Shown: positions 1 to 8,715, counted from the stretch's first letter. The stretch is DNA of 61,724 nt from an uncultured Bacteroidales bacterium (GCA_947169105.1 CAMVOL010000013.1:1-61724); one strand, 5' to 3'. Made by a program: numbers and translations. The notes: a model not told the origin generated them from the sequence alone.

Positions 1-25
1 CGGTTGCGGGCCATCATCAAAAAAA

Positions 26-54
26 GGGAGGCATTCAAACGCCTCCTTTTTTTT
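26..54 (+). terminator. Rho-independent terminator of an upstream gene
   Basis: GGAGGC at 27-32 pairs with GCCTCC at 41-46 around an 8-nt loop, followed by eight T. An A-run before the stem lets it work on both strands. It closes a gene to the left of the window and separates it from the polysaccharide genes that begin at 128. Confidence 0.85.
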
Positions 55-127
55 GCCAAACGACCACAATAAAAGGTCTCAATCCTCGTTTTTTCAAAGA
101 TTTTTTAATAAAAATAGAGCAAAAATT

Positions 128-1165
128 ATGAGAGAGAATTTTCGGGACGGGTATAACTCGTTCAGTCTCCTTCGCTTCGTTTTCAGCAAGTGGAAAATTT
201 TTTTGATTGTGTTCGTGGCATCGGCAGTGCTTTCGTTCCTTTGCGCTTCGCTCATCAAGCCGCATTTCCGCGCCACCGCGGTCATTTTCGGACCACGCAC
301 CAACGCCATTTCCAAAGTCCTGTTGGCGGATGAAACGAATAACGAGCGCCTTGACATCAAGGCCTACGCCATTGAGGAAGAGACGGAGCAGATGATGGAA
401 ATCCTCGGTTCACGTGACATCAAGGATGCCATTATCAAAAAATATAACATGTTGGAACACTACGATTTGGACACCACCAAGAAGTACTGGCAGACCAAAT
501 TGTACAAGAATATGAACGAGAGTCTCACCATCAAACGGACCAAGTACGGGGCTATTTCCATCACCTTCGACGATTGCGACCCTGTGATGGCGTGCAACGT
601 CACAAATGATGTTTTGGACTTGTTGGATTCTGTCAAACGTCGCATGGAGAACGAGCGTGCCGCTGCCGCTTACGCCGTTTTGGAGAAGCAGCTGGCCGAC
701 GTGAATGCAGAAATTGACCGCATTGACGACACCATCCAAATGATTATGGAACACGGTGTTTTTGAATTCGAGGGACAATCGGAGCGTGTGATGCAGCAGT
801 ATGCCATTGCCGTGGCTCAGGGCAATACTGCCGCTGTGCAGCGGTTGGGTGCCGAATTGGAGAAACTGGCCACATGGGGTCCCCGCGCCCACGCCCTTCA
901 AGAGGTGCAGTTCAACTTCCGCAAATACCAGTCATTGGTCAAGCAGAAAATGATGGACACGAAGGTGGATATGGAGAACGACATCCCCACCAAGTTCGTG
1001 GTGGAGCGCGCCATCGTACCCGACAAGAAGTCGTACCCCAAAAAGTCCGTCATTATGACCCTTTCCGTCGTCGGCTCGCTGATTGTCACCCTCTTCATCC
1101 TTCTGGTGGTTGAAAATCTGAAGGGCACGCCATCGCGCCGCGAAGACGAAACTGCCACCGCATAA
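128..1165 (+). CDS. Wzz/Kdo-chain-type polysaccharide chain-length determinant, inner membrane
   Basis: Polysaccharide co-polymerase of the Wzz superfamily, 345 aa, expected in the inner membrane, where such proteins set the length of polymers made by a Wzy polymerase. Residues about 24-43 form the first membrane helix and about 310-332 the second. Between them is a long periplasmic region with heptad-rich helices (about 175-285). A Pro-containing segment (PDKKSYPKKSV) precedes the second helix, as is usual in Wzz. An upstream in-frame TTG at 53 lies inside the preceding terminator, so I chose the ATG at 128. The next gene, 21 bp on, is a Wzy/WaaL-like protein, which fits a polymerase/regulator pair. 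There is no C-terminal kinase domain, so this is not a BY-kinase fusion. Confidence 0.8.
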   Translation: MRENFRDGYNSFSLLRFVFSKWKIFLIVFVASAVLSFLCASLIKPHFRATAVIFGPRTNAISKVLLADETNNERLDIKAYAIEEETEQMMEILGSRDIKDAIIKKYNMLEHYDLDTTKKYWQTKLYKNMNESLTIKRTKYGAISITFDDCDPVMACNVTNDVLDLLDSVKRRMENERAAAAYAVLEKQLADVNAEIDRIDDTIQMIMEHGVFEFEGQSERVMQQYAIAVAQGNTAAVQRLGAELEKLATWGPRAHALQEVQFNFRKYQSLVKQKMMDTKVDMENDIPTKFVVERAIVPDKKSYPKKSVIMTLSVVGSLIVTLFILLVVENLKGTPSRREDETATA

Positions 1166-1186
1166 CGCCCGAGGTCACTGAACCCC

Positions 1187-2635
1187 ATGAAAAACAGGAA
1201 CCTCATCGTCATTGTCGGAAGCCTGCTGTTCGTGCTGGTCAACTCGTATGCCATCACCCGCGAGTTCTTCTACCTGCCGCTGTTGTCCGCTGCCGCCGTC
1301 GTCATCTACCTGATGATCTGGCATGTGGACTGGCTGATGTACCTGACGGCGTTGAGCGTACCCTTCTCCATCGTTTTAGAAAGCGACAAGATTCATCTGG
1401 GCATCTCGCTGCCGTCGGAAGTGCTGATGGTAAGTCTCACCCTGCTGTTTTTCTGCCGCATCTGCTATGACCTTTCCATCCGGCGGGAATTGCTGAAACA
1501 TCCCATCACCATTGCGGTCTTCGCCTATCTCGCGTGGATGCTGCTCTGCTGCATCACATCCGAATACCCGATTGTCTCCATCAAGTTCCTTCTGTCGAAA
1601 ATCTGGTTCATCGTCTCCTCCTATTTTATGGTTATCCATCTGATGGAAAAAGATATACGGAAATGGATCACTTTTTTCGACTGCTACGCCTTCTCGCTGT
1701 TGTGCGTGGTAACCATCACGATGGTAAAGTACAGTGCGTACGGTTTTCAGGGGCATATCGCGCATTGGATCATGAAGCCGTTCTATAACGACCACACGGC
1801 CTACGGTGCCATCTTGGCAATGTTCCTGCCGATTGTCATCGGGCTTATGTTCCTCCCTGGAACGACGAAATGGAAACGTCTTTTTTATGCGGCTTGTGCC
1901 TTCGCATTCGCTGTCGCGCTCTATTTCTCGTACTGTCGTGCCGCGTGGCTGAGCGTGATGGGCGCGGCCGGAATCTGGCTGGTGGTGAAGCTGCGCATCA
2001 AGTTCCAGTGGTTCGCCGCCGCCGTATTGCTTTTGGGCGGTCTGTTTTTCGCTTTCTCCAATGACATCCTCTATACGATGTCGCGCAACAGCCAGGACTC
2101 GTCCGGCAATCTGGCGGAGCATCTGCAATCCATCACCAACATCAGCACCGATGCCTCCAACGTGGAGCGTCTCAACCGTTGGCATTCAGCTTTCCGTATG
2201 ATTGAGGAACGTCCGGTGATGGGCTGGGGACCCGGATGCTACCAGTTCTGTTACGCCCCCTATCAGGATTATCGCTATAACACCATCATTTCCACTAACT
2301 TAGGAGATGGTGGAAACGCCCATAGTGAGTACATCGGCCCGACGGCGGAGACCGGTTTTGTAGGACTCGCCACCGTCCTCGCGCTGGTGGTGCTCAGCCT
2401 CTACTACGGAATCACCACGGCCACACGTGCCCGTAGCGTTACGGTGCGGCGGCTCAGCCTCACCGCCACTCTCGCCCTCATCACCTACTTCATCCACGGG
2501 GCACTCAACAACTTCCTTGACACCGACAAACTAGCGCTCCCCTACTGGGGACTCTTCGCGCTCATCGTCGTGCTCAACACGTGCTATATGGAAATGGAAA
2601 ACGAAAAATGCGGGGAATTGAAAATTGAAAACTGA
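1187..2635 (+). CDS. O-antigen polymerase/ligase family protein (Wzy/WaaL-like)
   Basis: Polytopic inner-membrane protein, 482 aa, with about 11-12 hydrophobic helices. It belongs to the Wzy_C/O-antigen ligase superfamily, whose members polymerise polysaccharide repeats or attach them to lipid A core. The large periplasmic loop (about residues 305-390) has the family hallmarks: an Arg-rich start (SYCRAAWLS just before it), GWGPGCYQF, and a His-containing HSEY followed by TGFVGL. The 21-bp gap from the chain-length regulator indicates one operon. Polymerase cannot be told from ligase by sequence alone. The last four residues (KIEN) and the TGA stop are encoded by a 7-bp tandem array, so the original C-terminus may have been replaced. 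Confidence 0.8.
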   Translation: MKNRNLIVIVGSLLFVLVNSYAITREFFYLPLLSAAAVVIYLMIWHVDWLMYLTALSVPFSIVLESDKIHLGISLPSEVLMVSLTLLFFCRICYDLSIRRELLKHPITIAVFAYLAWMLLCCITSEYPIVSIKFLLSKIWFIVSSYFMVIHLMEKDIRKWITFFDCYAFSLLCVVTITMVKYSAYGFQGHIAHWIMKPFYNDHTAYGAILAMFLPIVIGLMFLPGTTKWKRLFYAACAFAFAVALYFSYCRAAWLSVMGAAGIWLVVKLRIKFQWFAAAVLLLGGLFFAFSNDILYTMSRNSQDSSGNLAEHLQSITNISTDASNVERLNRWHSAFRMIEERPVMGWGPGCYQFCYAPYQDYRYNTIISTNLGDGGNAHSEYIGPTAETGFVGLATVLALVVLSLYYGITTATRARSVTVRRLSLTATLALITYFIHGALNNFLDTDKLALPYWGLFALIVVLNTCYMEMENEKCGELKIEN

Positions 2636-2644
2636 AAATTGAAA
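2617..2644. repeat. Heptad array, unit ATTGAAA
   Basis: Four consecutive 7-bp units (ATTGAAA, with one ACTGAAA) span the end of the O-antigen polymerase gene. The stop codon TGA at 2633-2635 is part of the third unit. Confidence 0.85.
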
Positions 2645-2646
2645 AA

Positions 2647-2692
2647 TTCCCCTTCTATGTAGAAGGGGTGCCCGGAGGGCGGGGTAGTAGAT
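2647..2692. repeat. 46-bp double-hairpin intergenic element, copy 1
   Basis: The element begins with CCCCTTCTA and TAGAAGGGG (9-bp arms separated by 2 nt). A second short hairpin (GCCC/GGGC) follows, then GGGGTAGTAG. A second copy lies at 60852-60897 in inverse orientation and, by eye, matches at 44 of 46 positions. This copy directly abuts a heptad array. I infer a dispersed non-coding repeat of the REP/MITE kind; no coding potential is seen. Confidence 0.8.
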
Positions 2693-2765
2693 GAAAAAAT
2701 GAATAATAGTGTAAAAAGTAATAGGTATGAAGTAGGAGGTTGCCAACGCACAGCCCCTCTTTATA

Positions 2766-2842
2766 CATATCACATATCACTTATTACTTAATACTTAATA
2801 CTTATTACTTAATACTTATTACTTAATACTTATTACCTATTA
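2766..2842. repeat. Heptad array, 11 units of CTTAWTA type
   Basis: Eleven perfect-length 7-bp units: two CATATCA, then alternating CTTATTA and CTTAATA, ending in CCTATTA. The array fills most of the 295-bp space between the polymerase gene and dtd. No gene, terminator or promoter consensus is visible in this space. Confidence 0.9.
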
Positions 2843-2886
2843 CGAAACAGCCGATAGCCGCCATACTATGACGGCTCTACAACCTG

Positions 2887-2922
2887 ATAAACTTGATGAA
2901 CTTTATAAACTTTATAAACTTG
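2887..2922. repeat. 9-bp tandem array, unit AAACTTTAT
   Basis: Four 9-bp units (AAACTTGAT, GAACTTTAT, AAACTTTAT, then AAACTTGAA) end 8 bp before the dtd start codon. The same unit, inverted, occurs at 58447-58513 before another gene start. Confidence 0.8.
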
Positions 2923-2930
2923 AAACTAAA

Positions 2931-3371
2931 ATGAGGATTGTCGTACAGAGATGCAGCCGGGCGGAGGTTCGGATTGACGGTGATGTGGTCGGGAAGATTG
3001 GCCTCGGATTTGTGCTGTTGGTGGGAATCACGCACGAGGACACGGAGAAGGAGGCGGAATGGATGGCGAAAAAGGTGGCGTCCTTGCGGGTTTTTGATGA
3101 TGACGAAGGGAAGATGAATCGTGCTATCACCGAGGTGGGCGGCGCCATCCTGAGCATCTCGCAATTCACGTTGTACGGCGACGCCCGCAAGGGGAACCGT
3201 CCCAGCTTTGTGCAGGCGGCGCGTCCGGAGGTGGCGGAGCCGCTTTACCACCGTTTCAACACGCTCCTGCAAGACCTGTATGGCCTGCAGGTGGAGACGG
3301 GCCGGTTCGGAGCCGACATGAAAGTGGACTTCGTCAACGACGGCCCTGTGACGATACTGCTGGAAAACTAA
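2931..3371 (+). CDS. dtd: D-aminoacyl-tRNA deacylase
   Basis: Dtd hydrolyses D-amino acids (and glycine mis-attached to tRNA-Ala) from tRNA in the cytoplasm. The 146-aa length matches the family. The two cross-subunit active-site motifs are present: SQFTLYGD (about residues 78-85) and the C-terminal GPVTILLE. An in-frame ATG at 2868 would add 21 residues encoded by a 9-bp repeat array. The canonical N-terminus MRIVVQRC at 2931 is clearly the true start. The gene stands alone between a repeat island and a terminator. Confidence 0.93.
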   Translation: MRIVVQRCSRAEVRIDGDVVGKIGLGFVLLVGITHEDTEKEAEWMAKKVASLRVFDDDEGKMNRAITEVGGAILSISQFTLYGDARKGNRPSFVQAARPEVAEPLYHRFNTLLQDLYGLQVETGRFGADMKVDFVNDGPVTILLEN

Positions 3372-3380
3372 AAATCCGGT

Positions 3381-3411
3381 GGGGATGAGAATCCTCGAAT
3401 CCCCTATTTTT
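3381..3411 (+). terminator. Rho-independent terminator after dtd
   Basis: GGGGATGAG pairs with CTC and ATCCCC (a 2-nt bulge between them) around the loop AATC, followed by TATTTTT. It lies 10 bp after the dtd stop. Confidence 0.75.
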
Positions 3412-3522
3412 CTCCGAAAAAACTCCTGCAATTTTTCAAATATCAAAATAGATTTCTATAATCTACTGATTTTCAGTTAGAAAAAATTTTTCATTTACGG
3501 ATTATCGTAACAATGAAACGTG

Positions 3523-3530
3523 TACTTTTG
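3523..3530 (+). promoter_or_regulatory. Bacteroidota -7 element upstream of ABC/GntR operon
   Basis: TACTTTTG matches the TAnnTTTG consensus and ends 56 bp before the ABC ATPase start. No clear TTTG box is seen at the expected -33 distance. As the operon encodes a YtrA-type GntR repressor, an operator may lie in this 56-bp leader; I see no obvious palindrome there. Confidence 0.6.
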
Positions 3531-3586
3531 CGGCTGTATTAATTCACTAATACACTAATAAAATAACACAATAAATCACAACCGCT

Positions 3587-4429
3587 ATGATCCAGTTAAA
3601 AGACGTAACGTTCGGTTACACAAAAATCGCTCCCGTGTTCAAGGATTTGAACCTGGAGCTGGCGGGCGGCCACATCTACGGGCTGCTCGGCAAGAACGGC
3701 GTGGGCAAGACCACGCTGATGAAAATCATCGCAGGGCTCCGCTTTGCCGACAGTGGCACCACCGAAGTGTTCGGCGAACCCTCCTACAAACGGAGTCCCG
3801 ACATGTTGCAGGACCTTTACTACCTCGGTGAGGAGGTCTATGCGCCGCAGCTCACCATCCAACAGTACGTGGATGCCTTCGCGCCTTTCTATCCGCATTT
3901 CAGTCGCGAGCAGATGGACGCCTACCTCGAACAGTTCGAGCTGACCGGCTGCACTCAGCGCATCTCCGCCATGTCGCACGGACAGAAGAAGAAGGTGATC
4001 ATCTCTTTTGCCCTCGCCACCAACGTGAAGGTGCTGCTGATGGACGAACCGACCAACGGGCTTGACATACCGTCCAAAAGCATGTTCCGCAAGGTGATGG
4101 CGATGGCCGCTGACGAAGAACGGCTGTTCGTCCTCTCCACCCACCAAGTACGTGATTTGCACAGTCTTATCGACTCCATCATCCTGCTTGACGGCGGCGA
4201 AATCCTCCTTGCCGAACCGAACGAGGTGATCACCGACAAGCTCCTCTTCAAGGTGGTGGACAGCACCGAAGGGCTTCAAAATCTTCTTTATGCGGAGGAC
4301 ACGCTCCGAGGCATCTACACCGTTTCCGAAAACGTGAACCACGAGGAGAGCAAGTTAGACATTGAGCTACTTTTCAATGCGGCCATCTCCAACAAAAAGA
4401 AAATCAAAGAGTTATTTAGCAACTATTAA
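3587..4429 (+). CDS. ABC transporter ATP-binding protein (YtrB-like)
   Basis: Cytoplasmic ATPase subunit, 280 aa, of a small ABC-2-type transporter. Visible motifs are Walker A GKNGVGKTTL (about residues 36-45), a variant signature MSHGQKKK in place of LSGGQ, Walker B VLLMDEPTNGLD and a switch His in STHQ. The MSHGQ signature and the adjacent GntR gene are typical of the YtrA/YtrB group, known in Firmicutes for response to cell-wall-active compounds. The next gene begins 3 bp after the stop and encodes the membrane partner. The exported substrate cannot be read from sequence. Confidence 0.9.
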   Translation: MIQLKDVTFGYTKIAPVFKDLNLELAGGHIYGLLGKNGVGKTTLMKIIAGLRFADSGTTEVFGEPSYKRSPDMLQDLYYLGEEVYAPQLTIQQYVDAFAPFYPHFSREQMDAYLEQFELTGCTQRISAMSHGQKKKVIISFALATNVKVLLMDEPTNGLDIPSKSMFRKVMAMAADEERLFVLSTHQVRDLHSLIDSIILLDGGEILLAEPNEVITDKLLFKVVDSTEGLQNLLYAEDTLRGIYTVSENVNHEESKLDIELLFNAAISNKKKIKELFSNY

Positions 4430-4432
4430 AAA

Positions 4433-5197
4433 ATGAACGATATGGAAAAGATGTTTTCAAAAGATAGAATGTTGCTGTTAATCCGCAGCATCTTCATTCA
4501 GAATAGATCAAAAGACCTCCGCCTGGCCCTTGTGGTTGCGGGCATTATGGCTTTTTTCGGGCTGGTGTCCCCCTCACATGGCGACTACGATTTCTTTGGC
4601 GTGGTGAATGTGTGCGTGCTGCTGGTGTTGGCCGGCACCACCTACAAGATGCTCGCTGTCCCGTCGCGGGCGATGGACTACCTGATGCTGCCCGCCAGCA
4701 CCGCCGAAAAAACGGTGGTGACGATTGCTTACCTTAATATTTATTACGTGCTGATGATGATGGTAAGTTCCTTCGTGGGCTTTTACTTCGGCCAGATGCT
4801 GCAGAACCTCATTGCCATCGTCCCCTTCTTCCGCGACCTGTTCGGCAGTTCCGGACATACCTTCGCCCTTTCTGCCGTCTCGTTCCATAAATTGGGCAGT
4901 AATCTGCTAAGTCTCACCTGCGGAATTTCCGTCCTGTTGTTCGGCTCCCTCTATTTCCGCCGTCACGCCATCCTCAAGACCTTGTTGGTGGGCTGCGGTT
5001 TTTGCTTCGCACTCTTCATTCTTGATATGATTGTCATCTCCTCTGCCGGCTATGCTTATGGTTTGACAATCAACAATGTGAACCTTCCCGACCTCCCGGA
5101 ATGGGCAGAGACGACGATTGAAATAATGGTGCCGTGCGTGTTCACGCTGTTCTTCTGGTTCATGACCTACCTTAGATTAAGAGAAACGGAGGCATAG
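4433..5197 (+). CDS. Integral membrane protein, probable ABC permease partner
   Basis: Hydrophobic protein of 254 aa with about six membrane helices (near residues 30-45, 50-66, 98-118, 155-175, 185-206 and 228-246). It has no motif I recognise beyond the general ABC-2 permease layout. Its position 3 bp after the ATPase gene and 1 bp before the GntR gene makes it the likely membrane component of the same transporter. The start at 4433 is followed by a second ATG at 4442, so the exact N-terminus is uncertain by three residues. Confidence 0.75.
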   Translation: MNDMEKMFSKDRMLLLIRSIFIQNRSKDLRLALVVAGIMAFFGLVSPSHGDYDFFGVVNVCVLLVLAGTTYKMLAVPSRAMDYLMLPASTAEKTVVTIAYLNIYYVLMMMVSSFVGFYFGQMLQNLIAIVPFFRDLFGSSGHTFALSAVSFHKLGSNLLSLTCGISVLLFGSLYFRRHAILKTLLVGCGFCFALFILDMIVISSAGYAYGLTINNVNLPDLPEWAETTIEIMVPCVFTLFFWFMTYLRLRETEA

Positions 5198-5198
5198 T

Positions 5199-5561
5199 AT
5201 GGACTTTGGAACAGACAAAGCAATCTATTTGCAGATTACGGACTACATCTGCGAGCAAATCCTGAACGGGCGTTGGAAGGCGGGCGAGCGTGTGGTGTCG
5301 GTGCGGGAGCTGGCTACCGCTTTGGAGGTCAATCCCAACACGGTGATGCGCTCCTACAACGAGCTGGCAGACCGCAACATCATTGTGAACAAGCGGGGCA
5401 TCGGCTTCTTCGTCAGTCCTGACGCGCCCGAGCTCATCCGCACCGAACAGCGGGCGGCGTTCATCCACGACGAGCTCCCGCGGATCTTCAAGAAAATGCG
5501 CCTCCTCAATATCTCTTTGGAGGAAATCACAAGTCATTATCAATCAACTGAAAATCAATAG
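5199..5561 (+). CDS. GntR-family transcriptional regulator, YtrA subfamily
   Basis: DNA-binding regulator of 120 aa. Residues about 8-76 form the GntR winged helix (KAIYLQITDYICEQI, then VVSVRELATALEVNPNTVMR with the recognition helix, then the wing KRGIGFFV). The short 40-residue tail is typical of the YtrA subfamily, which has no large effector domain and usually represses its own ABC operon. It overlaps the transporter unit here (1-bp spacing), so autorepression is a fair inference. Confidence 0.9.
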   Translation: MDFGTDKAIYLQITDYICEQILNGRWKAGERVVSVRELATALEVNPNTVMRSYNELADRNIIVNKRGIGFFVSPDAPELIRTEQRAAFIHDELPRIFKKMRLLNISLEEITSHYQSTENQ

Positions 5562-5565
5562 AATC

Positions 5566-5829
5566 ATGAAAAAGAAAACCAATAAAGTACTACTTATTGC
5601 CGCCCTCGCGGTGGTTGTGTTGAACCTCGCCATCATCGGCGCGGGCCTTGCGATAGCGGCCCATTCCGAACCTGCCGAAACGGAGGAGACCTCCGTCTGG
5701 TGGTCCAATGACGATGATACCAGCGTGACCGTCATCGAGAGTGACGAAGATGGCAGCAGTGTCATCATTAACGACGACACGATCATCGTTACCGACGACG
5801 GAAGAACGGTGATAGTTACAGAGGAGTAA
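5566..5829 (+). CDS. Small single-pass membrane protein with acidic tail, unknown function
   Basis: 87 aa. Residues 8-30 are one hydrophobic helix (LLIAALAVVVLNLAIIGAGL) after a Lys-rich start, so the N-terminus is probably cytoplasmic. The rest is very acidic, rich in Asp, Glu, Ser and Val, and reads as short alternating beta-like patches (TVIESDEDG, VIINDDTIIV, VIVTEE). I do not recognise a family. It starts 4 bp after the GntR gene and precedes a terminator, so it is the last gene of the YtrA-type operon. The acidic region could bind cations or a cationic compound, but that is only a guess. Confidence 0.6.
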   Translation: MKKKTNKVLLIAALAVVVLNLAIIGAGLAIAAHSEPAETEETSVWWSNDDDTSVTVIESDEDGSSVIINDDTIIVTDDGRTVIVTEE

Positions 5830-5863
5830 ACTCCCGAAATACAATTTTAGTTTTGTTGTTGAC

Positions 5864-5916
5864 ATCCAGCCGTTTGCAGGAGTTATGAACATATTGCACA
5901 TCGGCTGGATTTTTTT
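5864..5916 (+). terminator. Terminator-like hairpin after the YtrA-type operon
   Basis: ATCCAGCCG (5864-5872) is perfectly complementary to CGGCTGGAT (5902-5910), followed by a T-run. The loop is long (29 nt), so it could also be a structured leader of the kinase gene at 5968. Confidence 0.55.
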
Positions 5917-5929
5917 GTGCAAATCTTCG

Positions 5930-5937
5930 TATTTTTG
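5930..5937 (+). promoter_or_regulatory. Bacteroidota -7 element upstream of deoxynucleoside kinase
   Basis: TATTTTTG fits TAnnTTTG and ends 30 bp before the kinase start. It would drive the kinase-kdsB run. Confidence 0.6.
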
Positions 5938-5967
5938 CGCCTCATTTATCCATAAAATAGAATCCGT

Positions 5968-6594
5968 ATGCACATAGCAGTCGCGGGCAACATCGGTTCG
6001 GGGAAGACCACACTGACGACGATGCTGGCCAAAAATTTCAACTGGGAACCCATGTACGAGAGCGTGGAGAACAATCCCTATCTTGCAAGTTATTACGAGG
6101 ATATGCAGCGGTGGTCGTTCAACCTGCAGGTCTATTTCCTTAACACACGGTTCCGTCAGGTCATCGACATCCGCAAGAAGACCAAGACGGTGATTCAGGA
6201 CCGCACCATCTACGAGGACGCGTACATTTTCGCCCCCAACCTGCACGATATGCAGCTGATGGCCACGCGCGATTTCGACAACTACTCCTCCCTTTTCGAG
6301 CTGATGTCGAAGTTTTTGCAGGCTCCCGACCTGCTGATCTACCTCCGCGCCGACACCTCCACCCTCGTGTCGCAGATTGCCAAGCGCGGACGCGAGTACG
6401 AGAAGACCATCCGCCTCGACTACCTCGAAAACCTCAACCAGCGTTATGAGGAGTGGATCCGCAACTACAAGCTGGGCAAGCTGCTCATCATCGATGTGAA
6501 CAAGATCAAGTTTGCCGAAAGACAGGAGGATTTCGGTGTCGTGATCGACAAAATCAATGCCGAGCTGTTCGGTCTGTTCGACCAAAACCTGTAG
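5968..6594 (+). CDS. Deoxynucleoside kinase
   Basis: Cytoplasmic salvage enzyme, 208 aa, that phosphorylates deoxynucleosides with ATP. The P-loop GNIGSGKTTL is at residues 7-16, the DRT catalytic/base-binding motif (usually DRS) at 78-80 in QDRTIYED, and an Arg-rich LID segment (RGREYEK) at 140-146. The length fits the dNK family. Substrate preference (dA/dG versus dC) cannot be read. kdsB follows after 3 bp, so the two are co-transcribed although not functionally linked. Confidence 0.88.
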   Translation: MHIAVAGNIGSGKTTLTTMLAKNFNWEPMYESVENNPYLASYYEDMQRWSFNLQVYFLNTRFRQVIDIRKKTKTVIQDRTIYEDAYIFAPNLHDMQLMATRDFDNYSSLFELMSKFLQAPDLLIYLRADTSTLVSQIAKRGREYEKTIRLDYLENLNQRYEEWIRNYKLGKLLIIDVNKIKFAERQEDFGVVIDKINAELFGLFDQNL

Positions 6595-6597
6595 GCT

Positions 6598-7326
6598 ATG
6601 GCGTTTTATGGAGTGATCCCCGCCCGCTACGCCTCCACCCGTTTTCCCGGAAAACCGCTGGCCCTGATCCACGGGAAGCCGATGATCCAATGGGTGTATG
6701 AGCGTTCCTGCGCCGCCGACCTCACACGCGTGGTCGTGGCCACGGATGACCAGCGCATTATGGACGCTGTCCGGCACTTCGGCGGCGAGGCCGTGATGAC
6801 CTCCCCGCACCACCAGTCGGGCACCGAGCGCTGCGCCGAAGTCGCCGACACGCTGCGGCTGAACCCCGACGACGTGGTAGTGAACATCCAAGGGGACGAG
6901 CCGTACATCCGCAGCGAAGCCATCAATCTGCTAACCAGACAGTTCAAGGATAGTTCGGTGCAAATCGCCACCCTTGCCAAAGAGTTCCTCCCCGAGGAAA
7001 ATCCCGAAAATCCGAATATGGTGAAGGTGACGTTCTCTGATACAGGCAAAGCGCTGACATTCAGCCGGTCCCCAATACCTTATTACCGCAACACGGAAGT
7101 GACCCGCGTCTATTACAAGCATATCGGCATCTACGCCTATCGTTATGGCACGTTGCGTAAAATCGTGGGATTGCCGCTTTCCATGCTCGAAAATGCGGAG
7201 AAGCTGGAACAGCTGCGGTGGTTGGAGAACGACTACCCCATCCATGTGGTACCGTGCGACTACGAAAGTGTCGCCATTGACACGCCCGAAGACCTCGTCC
7301 GTGCCGAACAAATCACCGTGTTCTAA
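6598..7326 (+). CDS. kdsB: 3-deoxy-manno-octulosonate cytidylyltransferase
   Basis: Activates Kdo with CTP to CMP-Kdo, the donor for the inner core of lipopolysaccharide. The 242-aa protein begins with the nucleotide-binding signature IPARYASTRFPGKPLA (residues 6-21), followed by GTERCAE, QGDEPYI (about 99-105) and the C-terminal IDTPEDL typical of KdsB. Only 3 bp separate it from the kinase gene. It shows that the organism makes a Kdo-containing outer membrane. Confidence 0.95.
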   Translation: MAFYGVIPARYASTRFPGKPLALIHGKPMIQWVYERSCAADLTRVVVATDDQRIMDAVRHFGGEAVMTSPHHQSGTERCAEVADTLRLNPDDVVVNIQGDEPYIRSEAINLLTRQFKDSSVQIATLAKEFLPEENPENPNMVKVTFSDTGKALTFSRSPIPYYRNTEVTRVYYKHIGIYAYRYGTLRKIVGLPLSMLENAEKLEQLRWLENDYPIHVVPCDYESVAIDTPEDLVRAEQITVF

Positions 7327-7359
7327 AACGCCCTATTTAAGATATTTAGCAAATCATCA

Positions 7360-8691
7360 ATGATAGTCAAGAATTTAATTGCCGCCCTTCGCGAAGACGA
7401 CACCGTCTATGTCAATGACCTCGGCCTGTTCCGGAAGGTCTTCACGCGGGCGCATGTGGAAGAAAAGCAGGTGTTTCCGCCGCGCTACTCCGTCCTGTTC
7501 GATTCGGAAGAGGAGGGCAGCGGCTACGCCTTCATCCTATTCGTGTCAAAAACCGAAAACACCCGCATTGTGGATGCCGACCTCGCCATCCGCCGCTGGG
7601 TGGAAAAACTCTGGGAGGAACTGCACAACAACCGTTCCGTCACCGTGGAGGGTTTCGGCACTTTTTCGCTGAAAAAAAACAAGCTGGAATTCACCGCTGC
7701 GCCTGAAATTCCCGAACTGAATGTGGAGTTTGAGGGATTGGAACCCATTGACATCCAGAAATATCCGAAGCAGAAGCACCCCGAACGGGTGGAAATGATG
7801 CCGCCGGTCGTCGAAGAACCCGAGTCCATTTCCGAACCCGTCCCGCAGCCGGATCCAGAACCCGAACCAGCGGCTGAACCTATTACGGAACCCGAGCCCG
7901 CCATCGAGCCAGAACCTGTCGTCGAACCAGAACCCGTTTCTGAACAGGAAGAAATTGCTGAGACGGAACCAATTACCGAGCCGGAGCCCGTTGTAGAGCC
8001 GGAGCCAATCACTGAACCCGAACCAGAACAGACAGAAGTTCCTGAGCCCGAAAAGGAAGAAGTTCCTGAAACTATCGAAGAGACTGAACCCGAAAAAGAG
8101 CAGGAGGACGTTTCCGAAAATGGAACCGACAAACAGACTGAAACAGAAGAGGACGTTACAGAAGAGGAAGAGGAAGAACCCGCACCGAAAAAGCACTGGG
8201 GCTGGATTGTATTCGTCGTGGTGCTGTTGCTCGCTGTCGGCGTGTTGGGATGGTTCTTCAAGGACAATCTGATGGATTTCTATCATCAGAAATTTGATAA
8301 ACAAATAGTTACGAATACAACAACAGTAGTAGAAGAGACACCTGAGCCCATTGTTACGGACACGGTTGCTGAAACGGACACGATTGGTTTTGTGGAGGAA
8401 GAACCTGTGATGGAGGAACCTATTCCTGAAGCCAAACCATTCGACATCAACAATTTGGAGCACATCCAATACGAGAGCGGCAAGTACTATCTGGTCCACG
8501 GCAGTTTCAGTCGGGAGGCCGATTGTACGCGGCATATCCGTTCACACCACTTTGAGGCCTACTCGCCGAAAGTGCTGCACCAGAGCGGGAACTCCCGTAT
8601 GCGTGTGTGCCTCGGCGTATTCAACTCAGAAGCGGAAGCTACCCAGTTTGCCACTGCCAACGGCATCAAGGATGCTTGGACTTTGAAATAA
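7360..8691 (+). CDS. SPOR-domain membrane protein with N-terminal HU-like domain
   Basis: 443 aa with an unusual layout common in Bacteroidota. Residues 1-125 resemble the bacterial CCDC81-type HU-like domains ([12 protein letters not shown] is the HU-like signature). Residues about 150-265 are a Glu/Pro-repeat linker of EPEP and EPVxEPEP type. One membrane helix lies at about 281-300. A C-terminal SPOR domain (about 370-443) would sit in the periplasm and bind denuded glycan at the division site. The HU-like part would be cytoplasmic, so the protein may link DNA or another partner to the septal wall. That link is inference. rlmB follows after 24 bp. Confidence 0.82.
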   Translation: MIVKNLIAALREDDTVYVNDLGLFRKVFTRAHVEEKQVFPPRYSVLFDSEEEGSGYAFILFVSKTENTRIVDADLAIRRWVEKLWEELHNNRSVTVEGFGTFSLKKNKLEFTAAPEIPELNVEFEGLEPIDIQKYPKQKHPERVEMMPPVVEEPESISEPVPQPDPEPEPAAEPITEPEPAIEPEPVVEPEPVSEQEEIAETEPITEPEPVVEPEPITEPEPEQTEVPEPEKEEVPETIEETEPEKEQEDVSENGTDKQTETEEDVTEEEEEEPAPKKHWGWIVFVVVLLLAVGVLGWFFKDNLMDFYHQKFDKQIVTNTTTVVEETPEPIVTDTVAETDTIGFVEEEPVMEEPIPEAKPFDINNLEHIQYESGKYYLVHGSFSREADCTRHIRSHHFEAYSPKVLHQSGNSRMRVCLGVFNSEAEATQFATANGIKDAWTLK

Positions 8692-8715
8692 CTCATCATC
8701 AACCCTTTACAAGAA

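Noticed and set aside
2868-2930. Longer start for dtd
   Set aside because: The extra 21 residues are translated from a 9-bp repeat array; Dtd proteins begin MRxVVQR as at 2931.
5590-6891. 433-codon minus-strand open frame
   Set aside because: It is antisense to the acidic membrane protein, kinase and kdsB and spans their promoter and terminator.
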